Part shown: one piece after another, positions 24,901 through 32,318 of the stretch
Layout of the letters: every line of letters starts with the position of its first letter
Position numbering within the stretch: the stretch's first letter is position 1
NCBI GenBank assembly: GCA_035648735.1
Contig: DASRKX010000066.1
Location: 1-49,943 of the forward strand
Direction of reading: 5' to 3'
DNA length: 49,943 bases
Origin: REEB95 sp035648735
Lineage (GTDB): Bacteria > Pseudomonadota > Alphaproteobacteria > ATCC43930 > CGMCC-115725
Notes under the pieces: generated by a model
Seen by the model: the letters and a program-made list of their open reading frames with translations, nothing else
Databases searched by the model: none
What the model was told of the DNA's origin: nothing
Made by a program: the position numbers and the translations under genes

Positions 24901-25539
24901 ATGCCCTGGACACGCGAAGAAATGGCGGCGCGCGCGGCCAAGGAATTGCGCGACGGCTTCTATGTCAATCTCGGTATCGGCATTCCCACCCTGGTGTCGA
25001 ATTTCATTCCCTCCGGCATGAAAGTTCAGCTCCAGAGCGAGAACGGCATGCTCGGCATGGGGCCGTTCCCCTATGAGGGCGAGGAAGACCCCGATCTCGT
25101 CAATGCCGGCAAGCAGACCGTGACCGAGCTGCCGACGACGAGCTATTTCTCGAGCGCCGACAGCTTTGGCATGATCCGCGGCGGGCATATGGACCTCTCG
25201 ATCCTCGGCGCGATGCAGGTTGCCGAGAACGGCGATCTCGCGAATTGGATGATTCCGGGCAAGGTGGTGAAAGGCATGGGCGGCGCCATGGACCTCGTCG
25301 CCGGCGTGAAAAAGGTCGTCGTGGTGATGGAGCATTCGGCCAAGGACGGGCCGAAACTGTTGAAACGCTGCACCCTGCCGCTCACCGGCTCGCGCGTCGT
25401 CGATCTCGTCGTCACCGATCTCGGCGTCTTCGAGATCGACAAGCATGGCGGCACGGGAATGCGGCTTTTGGAGCGCGCTCCGGGCGTCACGGTCGAGGAA
25501 ATCCGCGGCAAAACCGAGGCGTCGTTCAGCGCGAATTGA
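24901..25539 (+). CDS. scoB: 3-oxoacid CoA-transferase subunit B
   Basis: A 212-residue beta subunit. The catalytic glutamate that forms the enzyme-CoA thioester is E47 in SENGMLGMGP. Other hallmarks are GIGIPTLV (24-31), the GGHMDLSILGAMQV stretch and KVVVVMEH. It is coupled to scoA (3-base gap, ATG at 24901). Together they allow use of acetoacetate, as in ketone-body or polyhydroxybutyrate breakdown. A G/C hairpin lies behind the stop before the convergent ccmI. Confidence 0.92.
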   Translation: MPWTREEMAARAAKELRDGFYVNLGIGIPTLVSNFIPSGMKVQLQSENGMLGMGPFPYEGEEDPDLVNAGKQTVTELPTTSYFSSADSFGMIRGGHMDLSILGAMQVAENGDLANWMIPGKVVKGMGGAMDLVAGVKKVVVVMEHSAKDGPKLLKRCTLPLTGSRVVDLVVTDLGVFEIDKHGGTGMRLLERAPGVTVEEIRGKTEASFSAN

Positions 25540-25541
25540 CC

Positions 25542-25565
25542 CGCGCGAGAAATTCGCGTCGCGCG
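25542..25565. terminator. Hairpin between convergent scoB and ccmI
   Basis: CGCGCGA (25542-25548) pairs exactly with TCGCGCG (25559-25565) around a 10-base loop. There is no T-run, so any terminator function is weak or depends on other factors. Confidence 0.3.
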
Positions 25566-25581
25566 TGCGGGCGCCGCGCGG

Positions 25582-26400
25582 TCACTTATCCTGGATCGCC
25601 GCCAAGGCCGCGCTCACCGTCTTGCGCTCGGGCGCGTCGGACGGCATCACCCGCAGCAAATGCTGCCAATACTGTCGCGCGCCCACCCGGTCGCGCTGCT
25701 GCGCCGCCGCCATGCCGAGGAACCACAGCGCCAGCGGTTCATCCGGCTGGCGGGCCTCGATCGACTTCAACAGGGCGATCACGCGTTCGGAGATCGGATC
25801 CTCGAGCTTGCGGTCGGCGAGCAGCGCCTCCGCCTCGTTGAGCGCGATCGAGGGATCGTTCGGCTTCAAGCCGCGGGCGTGCTCATAGGCGTCGGCCGCC
25901 TTGGCATTCTCGCCGGTCACCGCATAGGAGCGGCCCAGCATGAGCCAGCCGTCGACATCGTCGGGATGCTCCTGGAGTCGCGCGGCGAGGCTGTCGACCA
26001 TGCCCTGGATCATCGCCTGCTGCGCTTCCGGCGAAATGCGGTGGCCATAAGGTAGATCGGGCAATCCGGGCGTGCCGAAGAGGAGGTAGAGCCCGATGGC
26101 GCCTAAGCCGGCAAGGCCGCCCAGCATCGCCGCCAGCCAGCGCAGCGGCGGGCTGGCGGCGGGCTCGGCAACGGGTGCGGAGGCCAGGATGCGGCGTTCG
26201 ACCTCGCGCCGCGCCCGGTCGGCGTCGTCGGGCGCGACCGTGCCGCGTTCCAGGTCGCGGTCGATTTCGTCGAGCTGGTCGCGATAGACGGCGCGGTCGA
26301 GGGCGCGGCCGCTCACCGGCGGCATCGCGCGCCACAGCGGCGCCAGGATGGCGCACAGCACGGCCACGGTCGTGAAGGCGAGCACCAGCGCGAAGATCAT
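25582..26400 (-). CDS. ccmI: Cytochrome c biogenesis protein CcmI (CycH), short form
   Basis: A 272-residue membrane-anchored TPR protein that holds apocytochrome c for haem attachment. Helix 1 (FALVLAFTTVAVLCAILAPL) and a second helix (about 92-112) flank a cytoplasmic coiled stretch containing the YRDQLDEIDRDLERG signature; the periplasmic part (about 125-272) has TPR units (WLMLGRSYAVTGENAKAADA, LWFLGMAAAQQRDRVGARQY). Alphaproteobacterial CcmI is often around 370 residues, so the C-terminal apocytochrome-binding part may be reduced. The start is ATG 26400 inside the ccmH stop (ATGA). It is the last gene of the ccm operon. Confidence 0.9.
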   Translation of the reverse strand: MIFALVLAFTTVAVLCAILAPLWRAMPPVSGRALDRAVYRDQLDEIDRDLERGTVAPDDADRARREVERRILASAPVAEPAASPPLRWLAAMLGGLAGLGAIGLYLLFGTPGLPDLPYGHRISPEAQQAMIQGMVDSLAARLQEHPDDVDGWLMLGRSYAVTGENAKAADAYEHARGLKPNDPSIALNEAEALLADRKLEDPISERVIALLKSIEARQPDEPLALWFLGMAAAQQRDRVGARQYWQHLLRVMPSDAPERKTVSAALAAIQDK

Positions 26401-26861
26401 TCGCCCTCGCCGCGCAGCAGCCTGTCGAGGCGGTTGCGCTCCGGGGCGCTCAGCGGCGTGTCGTCCGGCTCCGGCCGGTGGCGGCGCAAATAGAGCGCGA
26501 TGCCGCCGCCGCCGATCATTATCAGCAGCAGCGGCGAGAACCACAGGAGATACGTGGCGGGCTCGACCGGCGGCTTCAACAGGACGAAATCGCCGTAGCG
26601 GTCGGTGAGGTATTTGATCGCCTGGGCGTCGCTGTCGCCGGCCTGGATGCGCTCGCGCAGGATGACGCGCAGATCGTGCGCCAGGTCGGCGCCCGATTCG
26701 TCGATCGATTCATTCTGGCAGACGAGGCAGCGCAGCTCGCGGCCGACGGCGCGGGCGCGCGCTTCGAGCGCCGGGTCGGCCAGCCTTTCGTTGGGCTCGA
26801 CCGCCAGAGCGGGCACGACAAGCGCCATGAGATAGAAAACGGCCAGCGCCAGCCGTTTCAC
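26397..26861 (-). CDS. ccmH: Cytochrome c maturation thiol protein CcmH (CycL)
   Basis: A 154-residue protein with a signal peptide (about 1-20), the redox motif LRCLVCQN with C45 and C48, and one membrane helix (about 104-125, PLLLIMIGGGGIALYL). It reduces the haem-binding cysteines of apocytochrome c in the periplasm together with CcmG. The start is GTG at 26861, overlapping the ccmG stop as GTGA. Its stop overlaps ccmI as ATGA. Confidence 0.94.
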   Translation of the reverse strand: MKRLALAVFYLMALVVPALAVEPNERLADPALEARARAVGRELRCLVCQNESIDESGADLAHDLRVILRERIQAGDSDAQAIKYLTDRYGDFVLLKPPVEPATYLLWFSPLLLIMIGGGGIALYLRRHRPEPDDTPLSAPERNRLDRLLRGEGE

Positions 26862-27400
26862 GATGCGCCCAGCTGCTTGAGCAGGGGCACGATCTCCTGC
26901 CGCACGATATCGTCGGTCAGGGGCCCAACATGACGCCAGCGGATGCGGCCGGTGCGGTCGAGGGCATAGGTCTCCGGCACGCCATAGACGCCGAAATCGA
27001 TGGCGGTGCGGCCCGTGTCGTCGAGGCCGATGGCGCGGAACGGGTTGCCGAGATCCTGAATGAACTTGGCCGCGTTCTCGGGCTTGTCCTTATAGGCGAT
27101 GCCGTAGAGCCGGACGGTGTCCCGGCGCGCCAGATTCATCAGCACCGGATGCTCCGCGCGACAGGGCACGCACCACGACGCGAAGAAATTGATCAGCACG
27201 ACCTGGTCCTTGAGGTCCTCGCCGGCGAGCACCCTGTTGCCGGCGAGCGCTACGAGACGGAAGGCAGGGGCGGGCTTGTCGATCAGCGCCGAGGGCAGGA
27301 GCTGCGGATCCCGGTCGGGCGCCAGGCCGTGGAAAAGATAGGCGGCCAGCGCCATGAACAGCACCAGCGGCAGCAGGAACAGCGCGCGGCGCCAACTCAT
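26858..27400 (-). CDS. ccmG: Thiol:disulfide interchange protein CcmG (DsbE)
   Basis: A 180-residue membrane-tethered thioredoxin with an N-terminal helix (about 5-22), then the fold with active site WCVPC (C77, C80) in INFFASWCVPC and the cis-proline region GVYGVPETY. It passes reducing power to CcmH or apocytochrome c. The start is ATG 27400, overlapping the ccmF stop (ATGA 27397-27400). A longer in-frame extension to 27538 lies inside ccmF and is not used. Confidence 0.94.
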   Translation of the reverse strand: MSWRRALFLLPLVLFMALAAYLFHGLAPDRDPQLLPSALIDKPAPAFRLVALAGNRVLAGEDLKDQVVLINFFASWCVPCRAEHPVLMNLARRDTVRLYGIAYKDKPENAAKFIQDLGNPFRAIGLDDTGRTAIDFGVYGVPETYALDRTGRIRWRHVGPLTDDIVRQEIVPLLKQLGAS

Positions 27401-29376
27401 GCGCGTTTGCCGTCGGGTGGCGCCTTGGCGCGCCGCGTCGCGAAGCCGAGGCGCCAGCGCCGGTCGCTCAGGCTGACCGCGCCGCCGAAGGCCATGAGGA
27501 CGCCGCCCAGCCAGATAAAGGGAGTCAGCGGTTTCCAATAGGCGCGCACCGCCCAGCCGCCATTGCCGTCGGGATCGCCCAGCGCCACGTAGAAATCCGC
27601 CAGCAAATTGGTGTGGATCGCGGTCTTGCTCACCGTCTGCTGCTGCAGCGTGAAGAAGCGGCGCTCCGGCGCAAGTTCCGCGATGCTCCGTCCCTTGGAC
27701 AAGAGCGTGAATTCGGCCGCATCGGCGGTGTAGTTGTCGCCGTCATGCTTGCCGATGCCGTCGAGCCGCAGCGTATAGCCGGCAACATCGATCTGCTGTC
27801 CCAGATGCATGATTTCGATGCGTTCCTGCTCGAAGGCCGAGGCGGATATGCCGGCGACGGTGACGGCCATGCCGAGATGCGCCAGCGTCATGCCCCAGGC
27901 GGCGCGCGGATGGCCGAGCGCGCGCCGGGCGCTATCGGCGAGCGGCACGCGGAAGAGCTGTAGCCGCTCGGCCAGCTCGACCAGCGCGCCGGTCGCCATC
28001 CAGCCGGCCAGGCCGATACCGAAGACGGCGAGGATCGGGCCGCCGCCGCTGGCATAGAGCGCCACCAGCGCCGCGACCAAGGCGCCGGCGAAGGCGACCC
28101 ACAAGCGCTGTAGCGCGCCGAGCAGATCGCCGCGCTTCCAGGCCAGCAGCGGGCCGATCGGCATGGCCAGCAGCAGCGGAATCATCAACGGCACGAAGGT
28201 GCGATTGAAGAACGGAAAGCCCACCGACAGCTTCGGGCCGCCGACCGCGTCGAGGAACAGCGGATACAGCGTGCCGATGAAGACGGTGGCGGCGCAGCAG
28301 GCGAGGATCAGGTTGTTGAACAGCAGCGCGCCCTCGCGCGAGATCGGCGCGAAGAGGCCGCCGGGCGCCAGCGCCGGCGCGCGCCAGGCATAGAGCGCCA
28401 GCGAGCCGCCGATGGCGACGACGAGCAGCGCCAGGATGAAGACGCCGCGCGCCGGGTCGAGCGCGAAGGCATGCACCGAGGTCAGCACGCCGGAGCGCAC
28501 TAGGAACGTACCGACCAGGGAGAGGGAAAACGTCAGGATGGCGAGCAGCACGGTCCAGCTCTTCAGCGTGTCGCGCCGCTCGACGACGATCGCCGAATGC
28601 AGCAGCGCGGTGCCGGCAAGCCACGGCATGAGCGAGGCGTTCTCGACCGGGTCCCAGAACCACCAGCCGCCCCAGCCCAGCGTGTAATAGGCCCACCAAC
28701 TGCCCATGGCGATGCCGAGCGTCAGGCAGCACCACGAGGCTAGCGTCCACGGCCGGACCCAGCGCGCCCAGGCGGCGTCGACCTTGCCCTCGATCAGCGC
28801 CGCCACGGCGAAGGCAAAGGCGACCGAATTGCCGACATAGCCCAGATAAAGGAAGGGGGGGTGAAAGGCCAAGCCGGGATCCTGCAGGATCGGGTTGAGG
28901 CCCAACCCGTTGGCCGGTGCCGGCTCGATGCGCAGGAACGGGTTGGAGGTGAAGAGGATGAAGAGCAGGAAGCCGATGGCGATCAGGCCTTTGACCGCCA
29001 GCACGCGAGAACAGAGCCGCGGCGGCATGGCATCGCCGAACCACGCCACCGCGCCGCCATAGAGCGACAGGATGAGGACCCACAGCACCATCGAGCCCTC
29101 GTGGTTGCCCCACACGCCGGTCAGCTTGTAGAGCAGCGGCTTGGCGGTGTGGCTGTTCTCGGCGACGTTGACGACCGAGAAATCCGACGTGACATAGGCA
29201 TGCACCAGCGTGGCGAAGGCCAGGGCGATCAGCGCGAATTGCGCCAGCGCCGCCATGCGCGACGCCGCCATCAACCCGCCGTGGTTCAGCGCCGCGCCGC
29301 GCAGGCCCAGCCCCGCCTGCAGCAATGCGACGAAGAGCGCGAGGATCAGCGCAAAATGGCCCAGCTCGATAATCAT
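27397..29376 (-). CDS. ccmF: Haem lyase CcmF
   Basis: A 659-residue polytopic membrane protein that, with CcmH and CcmI, ligates haem to apocytochrome c. It has about 15 hydrophobic helices and the tryptophan-rich haem-handling WWD domain reading GWGGWWFWDPVENASLMPWL. Length matches the family (about 650). A periplasmic loop near the C-terminus (EIMHLGQQIDVAGYTLRLDG) is typical. It follows ccmE by 13 bases. Confidence 0.95.
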   Translation of the reverse strand: MIIELGHFALILALFVALLQAGLGLRGAALNHGGLMAASRMAALAQFALIALAFATLVHAYVTSDFSVVNVAENSHTAKPLLYKLTGVWGNHEGSMVLWVLILSLYGGAVAWFGDAMPPRLCSRVLAVKGLIAIGFLLFILFTSNPFLRIEPAPANGLGLNPILQDPGLAFHPPFLYLGYVGNSVAFAFAVAALIEGKVDAAWARWVRPWTLASWCCLTLGIAMGSWWAYYTLGWGGWWFWDPVENASLMPWLAGTALLHSAIVVERRDTLKSWTVLLAILTFSLSLVGTFLVRSGVLTSVHAFALDPARGVFILALLVVAIGGSLALYAWRAPALAPGGLFAPISREGALLFNNLILACCAATVFIGTLYPLFLDAVGGPKLSVGFPFFNRTFVPLMIPLLLAMPIGPLLAWKRGDLLGALQRLWVAFAGALVAALVALYASGGGPILAVFGIGLAGWMATGALVELAERLQLFRVPLADSARRALGHPRAAWGMTLAHLGMAVTVAGISASAFEQERIEIMHLGQQIDVAGYTLRLDGIGKHDGDNYTADAAEFTLLSKGRSIAELAPERRFFTLQQQTVSKTAIHTNLLADFYVALGDPDGNGGWAVRAYWKPLTPFIWLGGVLMAFGGAVSLSDRRWRLGFATRRAKAPPDGKRA

Positions 29377-29389
29377 GGCAGCGCGACGG

Positions 29390-29863
29390 TCATTGCTCGG
29401 GACTCGCCATCGGCACCGGCCCGCCGGGCTCGCCTTCGCGCCACCGGCCCTCCTTCTTCAGGGCGGCGGCGACTTCGGGCGGCATATAGCGCTCGTCGTG
29501 CTTGGCCAGCACGTTCGACGCCTGGAATGTATCGCCCTGCAACTTGCCTTCGACCACGACGCCCTGGCCCTCGCGGAAAAGATCGGGAAGATCGCCCCGA
29601 TAGGTTACCGGAAGCGCGCGGTTGGTGTCGGTCACCCTGAAATCGACCGTCAGGCCGTCGGCCTCGCGCTTCAGGCTGCCGGCCTCGACCAGCCCGCCGA
29701 TCCGCACCATGCGCCCCGGCGGCGGTCCTTTGGCGAGAAGTTCGGTCGGGCTGTAGAAAAAGACGAGATTGTCGTTGAGCGCCGACAGCGTCAGTGCGGT
29801 GGCAATGCCGAGCAGCGCCACCCCGCCGAGGACGAAATAGAGCCGCCGCCGCTTGCGAGTCAT
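29390..29863 (-). CDS. ccmE: Haem chaperone CcmE (CycJ)
   Basis: A 157-residue periplasmic haem chaperone with an N-terminal anchor (about 8-29) and an OB-fold. The haem-binding histidine is H122 in LAKHDERYMPPE, with the conserved Y126. This is the common His-type CcmE, not the Cys variant. It begins with ATG 29863, overlapping the ccmD stop (ATGA 29860-29863). Confidence 0.95.
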   Translation of the reverse strand: MTRKRRRLYFVLGGVALLGIATALTLSALNDNLVFFYSPTELLAKGPPPGRMVRIGGLVEAGSLKREADGLTVDFRVTDTNRALPVTYRGDLPDLFREGQGVVVEGKLQGDTFQASNVLAKHDERYMPPEVAAALKKEGRWREGEPGGPVPMASPEQ

Positions 29864-30015
29864 GAACGCTCCTGCGCGTCGAGCGCGCGCTTGGCGCGGC
29901 AATAGGCGCAAAGCGCGTAGGCCAACATGGCGAGCATGACCAGCAGCGCGAGGCCATAGGCCGGCCAGACGAAGCGCGCATAACCGCCCATGGCGAAGAA
30001 GGCCGCCCAATCCAT
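29860..30015 (-). CDS. ccmD: Haem exporter small subunit CcmD
   Basis: A 51-residue membrane protein, MDWAAFFAMGGYARFVWPAY at the start, then one helix (about 18-38) and a basic tail. The family hallmark is the GGYxxFVWPAY stretch. CcmD releases haem-loaded CcmE from the CcmABC complex. It starts at ATG 30015, one base inside the ccmC stop (TGATG), and overlaps ccmE at the other end. Confidence 0.92.
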   Translation of the reverse strand: MDWAAFFAMGGYARFVWPAYGLALLVMLAMLAYALCAYCRAKRALDAQERS

Positions 30016-30728
30016 CAGGCCGCTCCGAATTTGAGCGCGCGCAGCTTGGCATCCATCAGCGCCGTGCGCATGCGCAGCAGCAGCAGCGCGGCGAAGAACA
30101 ACATGAAGCCGAGCGCCATCACCAGCAGCGGCCACAGCATCGACGGCGCGATGGTCGGGCCGCCGATGCGGAAGACGCTGGCCGGCTGGTGCAGCGTGTT
30201 CCACCAATCGACCGAGAATTTTATGATCGGCAGATTGACCACGCCGACCAGCGCGAGGATGGCGGCGGCGCGCGTACCGCGGCTGCGGTCGTCGAAGGCA
30301 TGCGCCAGCGCGATAAAGCCCAGATAGAGGAAGAACAGCACCAGCACCGAGGTCAGCCGCGCATCCCACACCCACCAGGTGCCCCACATCGGCTCGCCCC
30401 AGAGCGAGCCGGTGACCAGGCACATCAAGGTGAACCCAGCACCTAAGGGCGCCGCAGCCTCGGCGGCGATGTGCGCGAGGGGATGGCGCCAGACCAATCC
30501 GACAGCGCTGGCCAGCGCCAACAGCGCATAGACCAGGCTCGCCATCCAAGCCGAAGGCACGTGGATGTACATGATGCGCACCGCCTCGCCCTGCTGGTAA
30601 TCGGGCGGCGCCACGAAGAGCGCCAGATAGAAGCCCGCAGCCAGCAGCAATGCCGCGGCCATTGCGCACCAGGGCAGCAAGGCGGCCGACAGTTTCATGA
30701 ACCGGGCGGGATTGGCGAAGCGCTGCAT
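30015..30728 (-). CDS. ccmC: Haem exporter subunit CcmC
   Basis: A 237-residue, six-helix membrane protein of the haem-handling family. The WWD motif reads GTWWVWDARLTS (about 116-127). Likely axial histidines are H56 (YIHVPSAW) and one in WNTLHQPAS. It attaches haem to CcmE. A 40-base gap separates it from ccmB. Confidence 0.95.
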   Translation of the reverse strand: MQRFANPARFMKLSAALLPWCAMAAALLLAAGFYLALFVAPPDYQQGEAVRIMYIHVPSAWMASLVYALLALASAVGLVWRHPLAHIAAEAAAPLGAGFTLMCLVTGSLWGEPMWGTWWVWDARLTSVLVLFFLYLGFIALAHAFDDRSRGTRAAAILALVGVVNLPIIKFSVDWWNTLHQPASVFRIGGPTIAPSMLWPLLVMALGFMLFFAALLLLRMRTALMDAKLRALKFGAA

Positions 30729-30768
30729 GATCGTGGTTCTAGCGCAACGGGGTGAGTCGGGCCATGCG

Positions 30769-31434
30769 CTATTCCAGCGCGCCGCGCAGGCTTGCCGCCG
30801 CTGCCCAAGGCGCCAGCGCCAACGCTGCCGCGAGCAGCGCCGCCAGCAGCAGCAGATGCGGCCGGGGCGACAAACCCATCGCCGCCGCCTCGCTCGCCGC
30901 CACGCCGAAGATCAGCACCGGGATGTAAAGCGGCAAGACCAGGAGCGACAGCAGCACGCCGCCGCGCCGCGCGCCCAGCGCCAGCGCCGCGCCGATCGCG
31001 CCGATGAGACTCAGAGTCGGCGTGCCGAGCGCCATCGCCAGCACCAGCGACAGGTAGTCTGCGGACGGCAAGTGTAGAAACAACCCGAGCAGCGGCGCGA
31101 TAATGGTCAGCGGCAGGCCGGTCACCAGCCAATGCGCCAGGCATTTCGCGAGCACCTGCAGCTCGAGCGGCACGGGTGCCAGGACGAGCTGCTCGAGGCT
31201 GCCGTCCTGGTAGTCCGGCTCGAACAGCCGCTCGAGCGAGAGCAAGGCGGCGAGCAGCGCCGTCACCCAGAGCACGCCGGACGCGATGCGCGCGAGGAGC
31301 GCCGGTTCGGGCCCGATGCCGAAGGGAAAGAGAATGACTGCCAGCGCGAAGAAGGCGACGACATTGGCAAAATCGCCGCCCTGGCGCAGCGCCAGCCGGA
31401 GTTCGCGCGCGGTGAGTGCCGCGAATCCGCTCAT
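30769..31434 (-). CDS. ccmB: Haem exporter membrane subunit CcmB
   Basis: A 221-residue ABC permease subunit with six hydrophobic helices and the characteristic start FAALTARELRLALRQGGD and the FEPDYQDGSLEQL motif. It partners CcmA and CcmC. It starts within the ccmA stop (ATGA 31431-31434). Confidence 0.94.
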   Translation of the reverse strand: MSGFAALTARELRLALRQGGDFANVVAFFALAVILFPFGIGPEPALLARIASGVLWVTALLAALLSLERLFEPDYQDGSLEQLVLAPVPLELQVLAKCLAHWLVTGLPLTIIAPLLGLFLHLPSADYLSLVLAMALGTPTLSLIGAIGAALALGARRGGVLLSLLVLPLYIPVLIFGVAASEAAAMGLSPRPHLLLLAALLAAALALAPWAAAASLRGALE

Positions 31435-32081
31435 GCGGCCCGCCCGGGCGCGAATTCCGCCAGCGACAAGCGTGCGGGGCCCGGGATCGGCAGCGCTACA
31501 TGCGTTGCGATGACGACGCTGCCGCCGCCGCTGCGGTGCTCGGCAATGAGCGCGAGCAGATCGTCCTGTGCCGATTCATCGAGGTGCGAGGTCGGCTCGT
31601 CGAGCAGCCAGAGCCGCGCCGGCGCCGCTTCGAGCCGCGCCAGCGCCAGCCGCTTGCGCTCGCCGGCGGAAAGGTGGCGGCACGGCCAATCGGCGCGCGA
31701 CGCGAGACGGAAGCGCGCCAGCGCGGCATCGACATGGGTTCCGTCGCCGCCCTGCAGCCGCGCCCAGAAGGCCAAATTCTCCCGTGCCGACAGCACCGGC
31801 TTCAACGCGTCCTGATGGCCGACATAGCGCAGCCGCGCGCGATGCGCCGCCGCATCCTCGGCGGCCGGCTTTCCGTCCCGGAAGATCGCGCCGGCGGCCG
31901 GGGGCGCCAGCCCGGCCATCAGCCGCAGCAGGCTGGTCTTGCCGGTGCCGTTGGCGCCGGTGAGCAGCAGCGCGCCGCCGGGCTGAACCGCGAAATCGAG
32001 TCCGGTGAAGACGAGGCGCTCGCCGCGGCGGCAGGCTAGGCCTTGGCCGGCAAGGGCGGGGGCGCCGGGAGTGGGGAGCAT
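31431..32081 (-). CDS. ccmA: Haem exporter ATP-binding subunit CcmA
   Basis: A 216-residue ABC ATPase with Walker A GANGTGKTS (42-50), signature LSAGE (137-141), Walker B LWLLDEP (157-163) and the D-loop SHLD. It is the first gene of the ccm operon. ATP hydrolysis drives release of holo-CcmE. No ribosome binding site precedes the ATG at 32081 (the eight bases before it are CCCGCGGC), so it may be read from a leaderless mRNA. Confidence 0.94.
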   Translation of the reverse strand: MLPTPGAPALAGQGLACRRGERLVFTGLDFAVQPGGALLLTGANGTGKTSLLRLMAGLAPPAAGAIFRDGKPAAEDAAAHRARLRYVGHQDALKPVLSARENLAFWARLQGGDGTHVDAALARFRLASRADWPCRHLSAGERKRLALARLEAAPARLWLLDEPTSHLDESAQDDLLALIAEHRSGGGSVVIATHVALPIPGPARLSLAEFAPGRAA

Positions 32082-32089
32082 GCCGCGGG

Positions 32090-32117
32090 ACTATGCCACT
32101 TCACGCCGCGGCGGCAA
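32090..32117 (-). promoter_or_regulatory. Possible ccm operon promoter
   Basis: On the minus strand TTGCCG (32117-32112) and CATAGT (32095-32090) are 16 bases apart, each 4 of 6 to consensus, in the short gap between the upstream terminator and ccmA. The start point would be within one or two bases of the ccmA ATG. Confidence 0.3.
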
Positions 32118-32125
32118 ATCCGCAC

Positions 32126-32165
32126 AAAAAATGACGGCCTCGGTGGGGGAGATACCGAGGCCGTC
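32126..32165 (-). terminator. Strong rho-independent terminator of the Liv/ligase operon
   Basis: Read on the minus strand, GACGGCCTCGGT (32165-32154) pairs perfectly with ACCGAGGCCGTC (32144-32133) around 9 bases, then ATTTTTT. It lies about 155 bases beyond the stop of the PaaK-like gene and 45 bases before ccmA, insulating the two operons. Confidence 0.9.
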
Positions 32166-32172
32166 GAATGGG

Positions 32173-32193
32173 AGCGGTCGGGGGGCGACCGCT
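32173..32193. repeat. Second perfect hairpin next to the terminator
   Basis: AGCGGTCG (32173-32180) pairs exactly with CGACCGCT (32186-32193) around GGGGG. It has no T-run. With a weaker GGGG/CCCC pair at 32253-32267 it makes the 3' untranslated part of the minus-strand operon highly structured. Confidence 0.6.
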
Positions 32194-32318
32194 TCATAGA
32201 GATGCGAGACGAGCCAAAAGCCAGAAGTCTCTCACCGCCATGGACTTAAACGGGGGAATGAGACCCCATTTCGAAGGAAGTATGGCGAAACTATGATTTG
32301 TCGACCTGCCCACGCATG

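Noticed and set aside
26401..26544. Upstream extension of CcmI to 26544
   Set aside because: It lies inside ccmH and reads as Arg/Ala-rich nonsense; ATG 26400 starts with a proper membrane helix.
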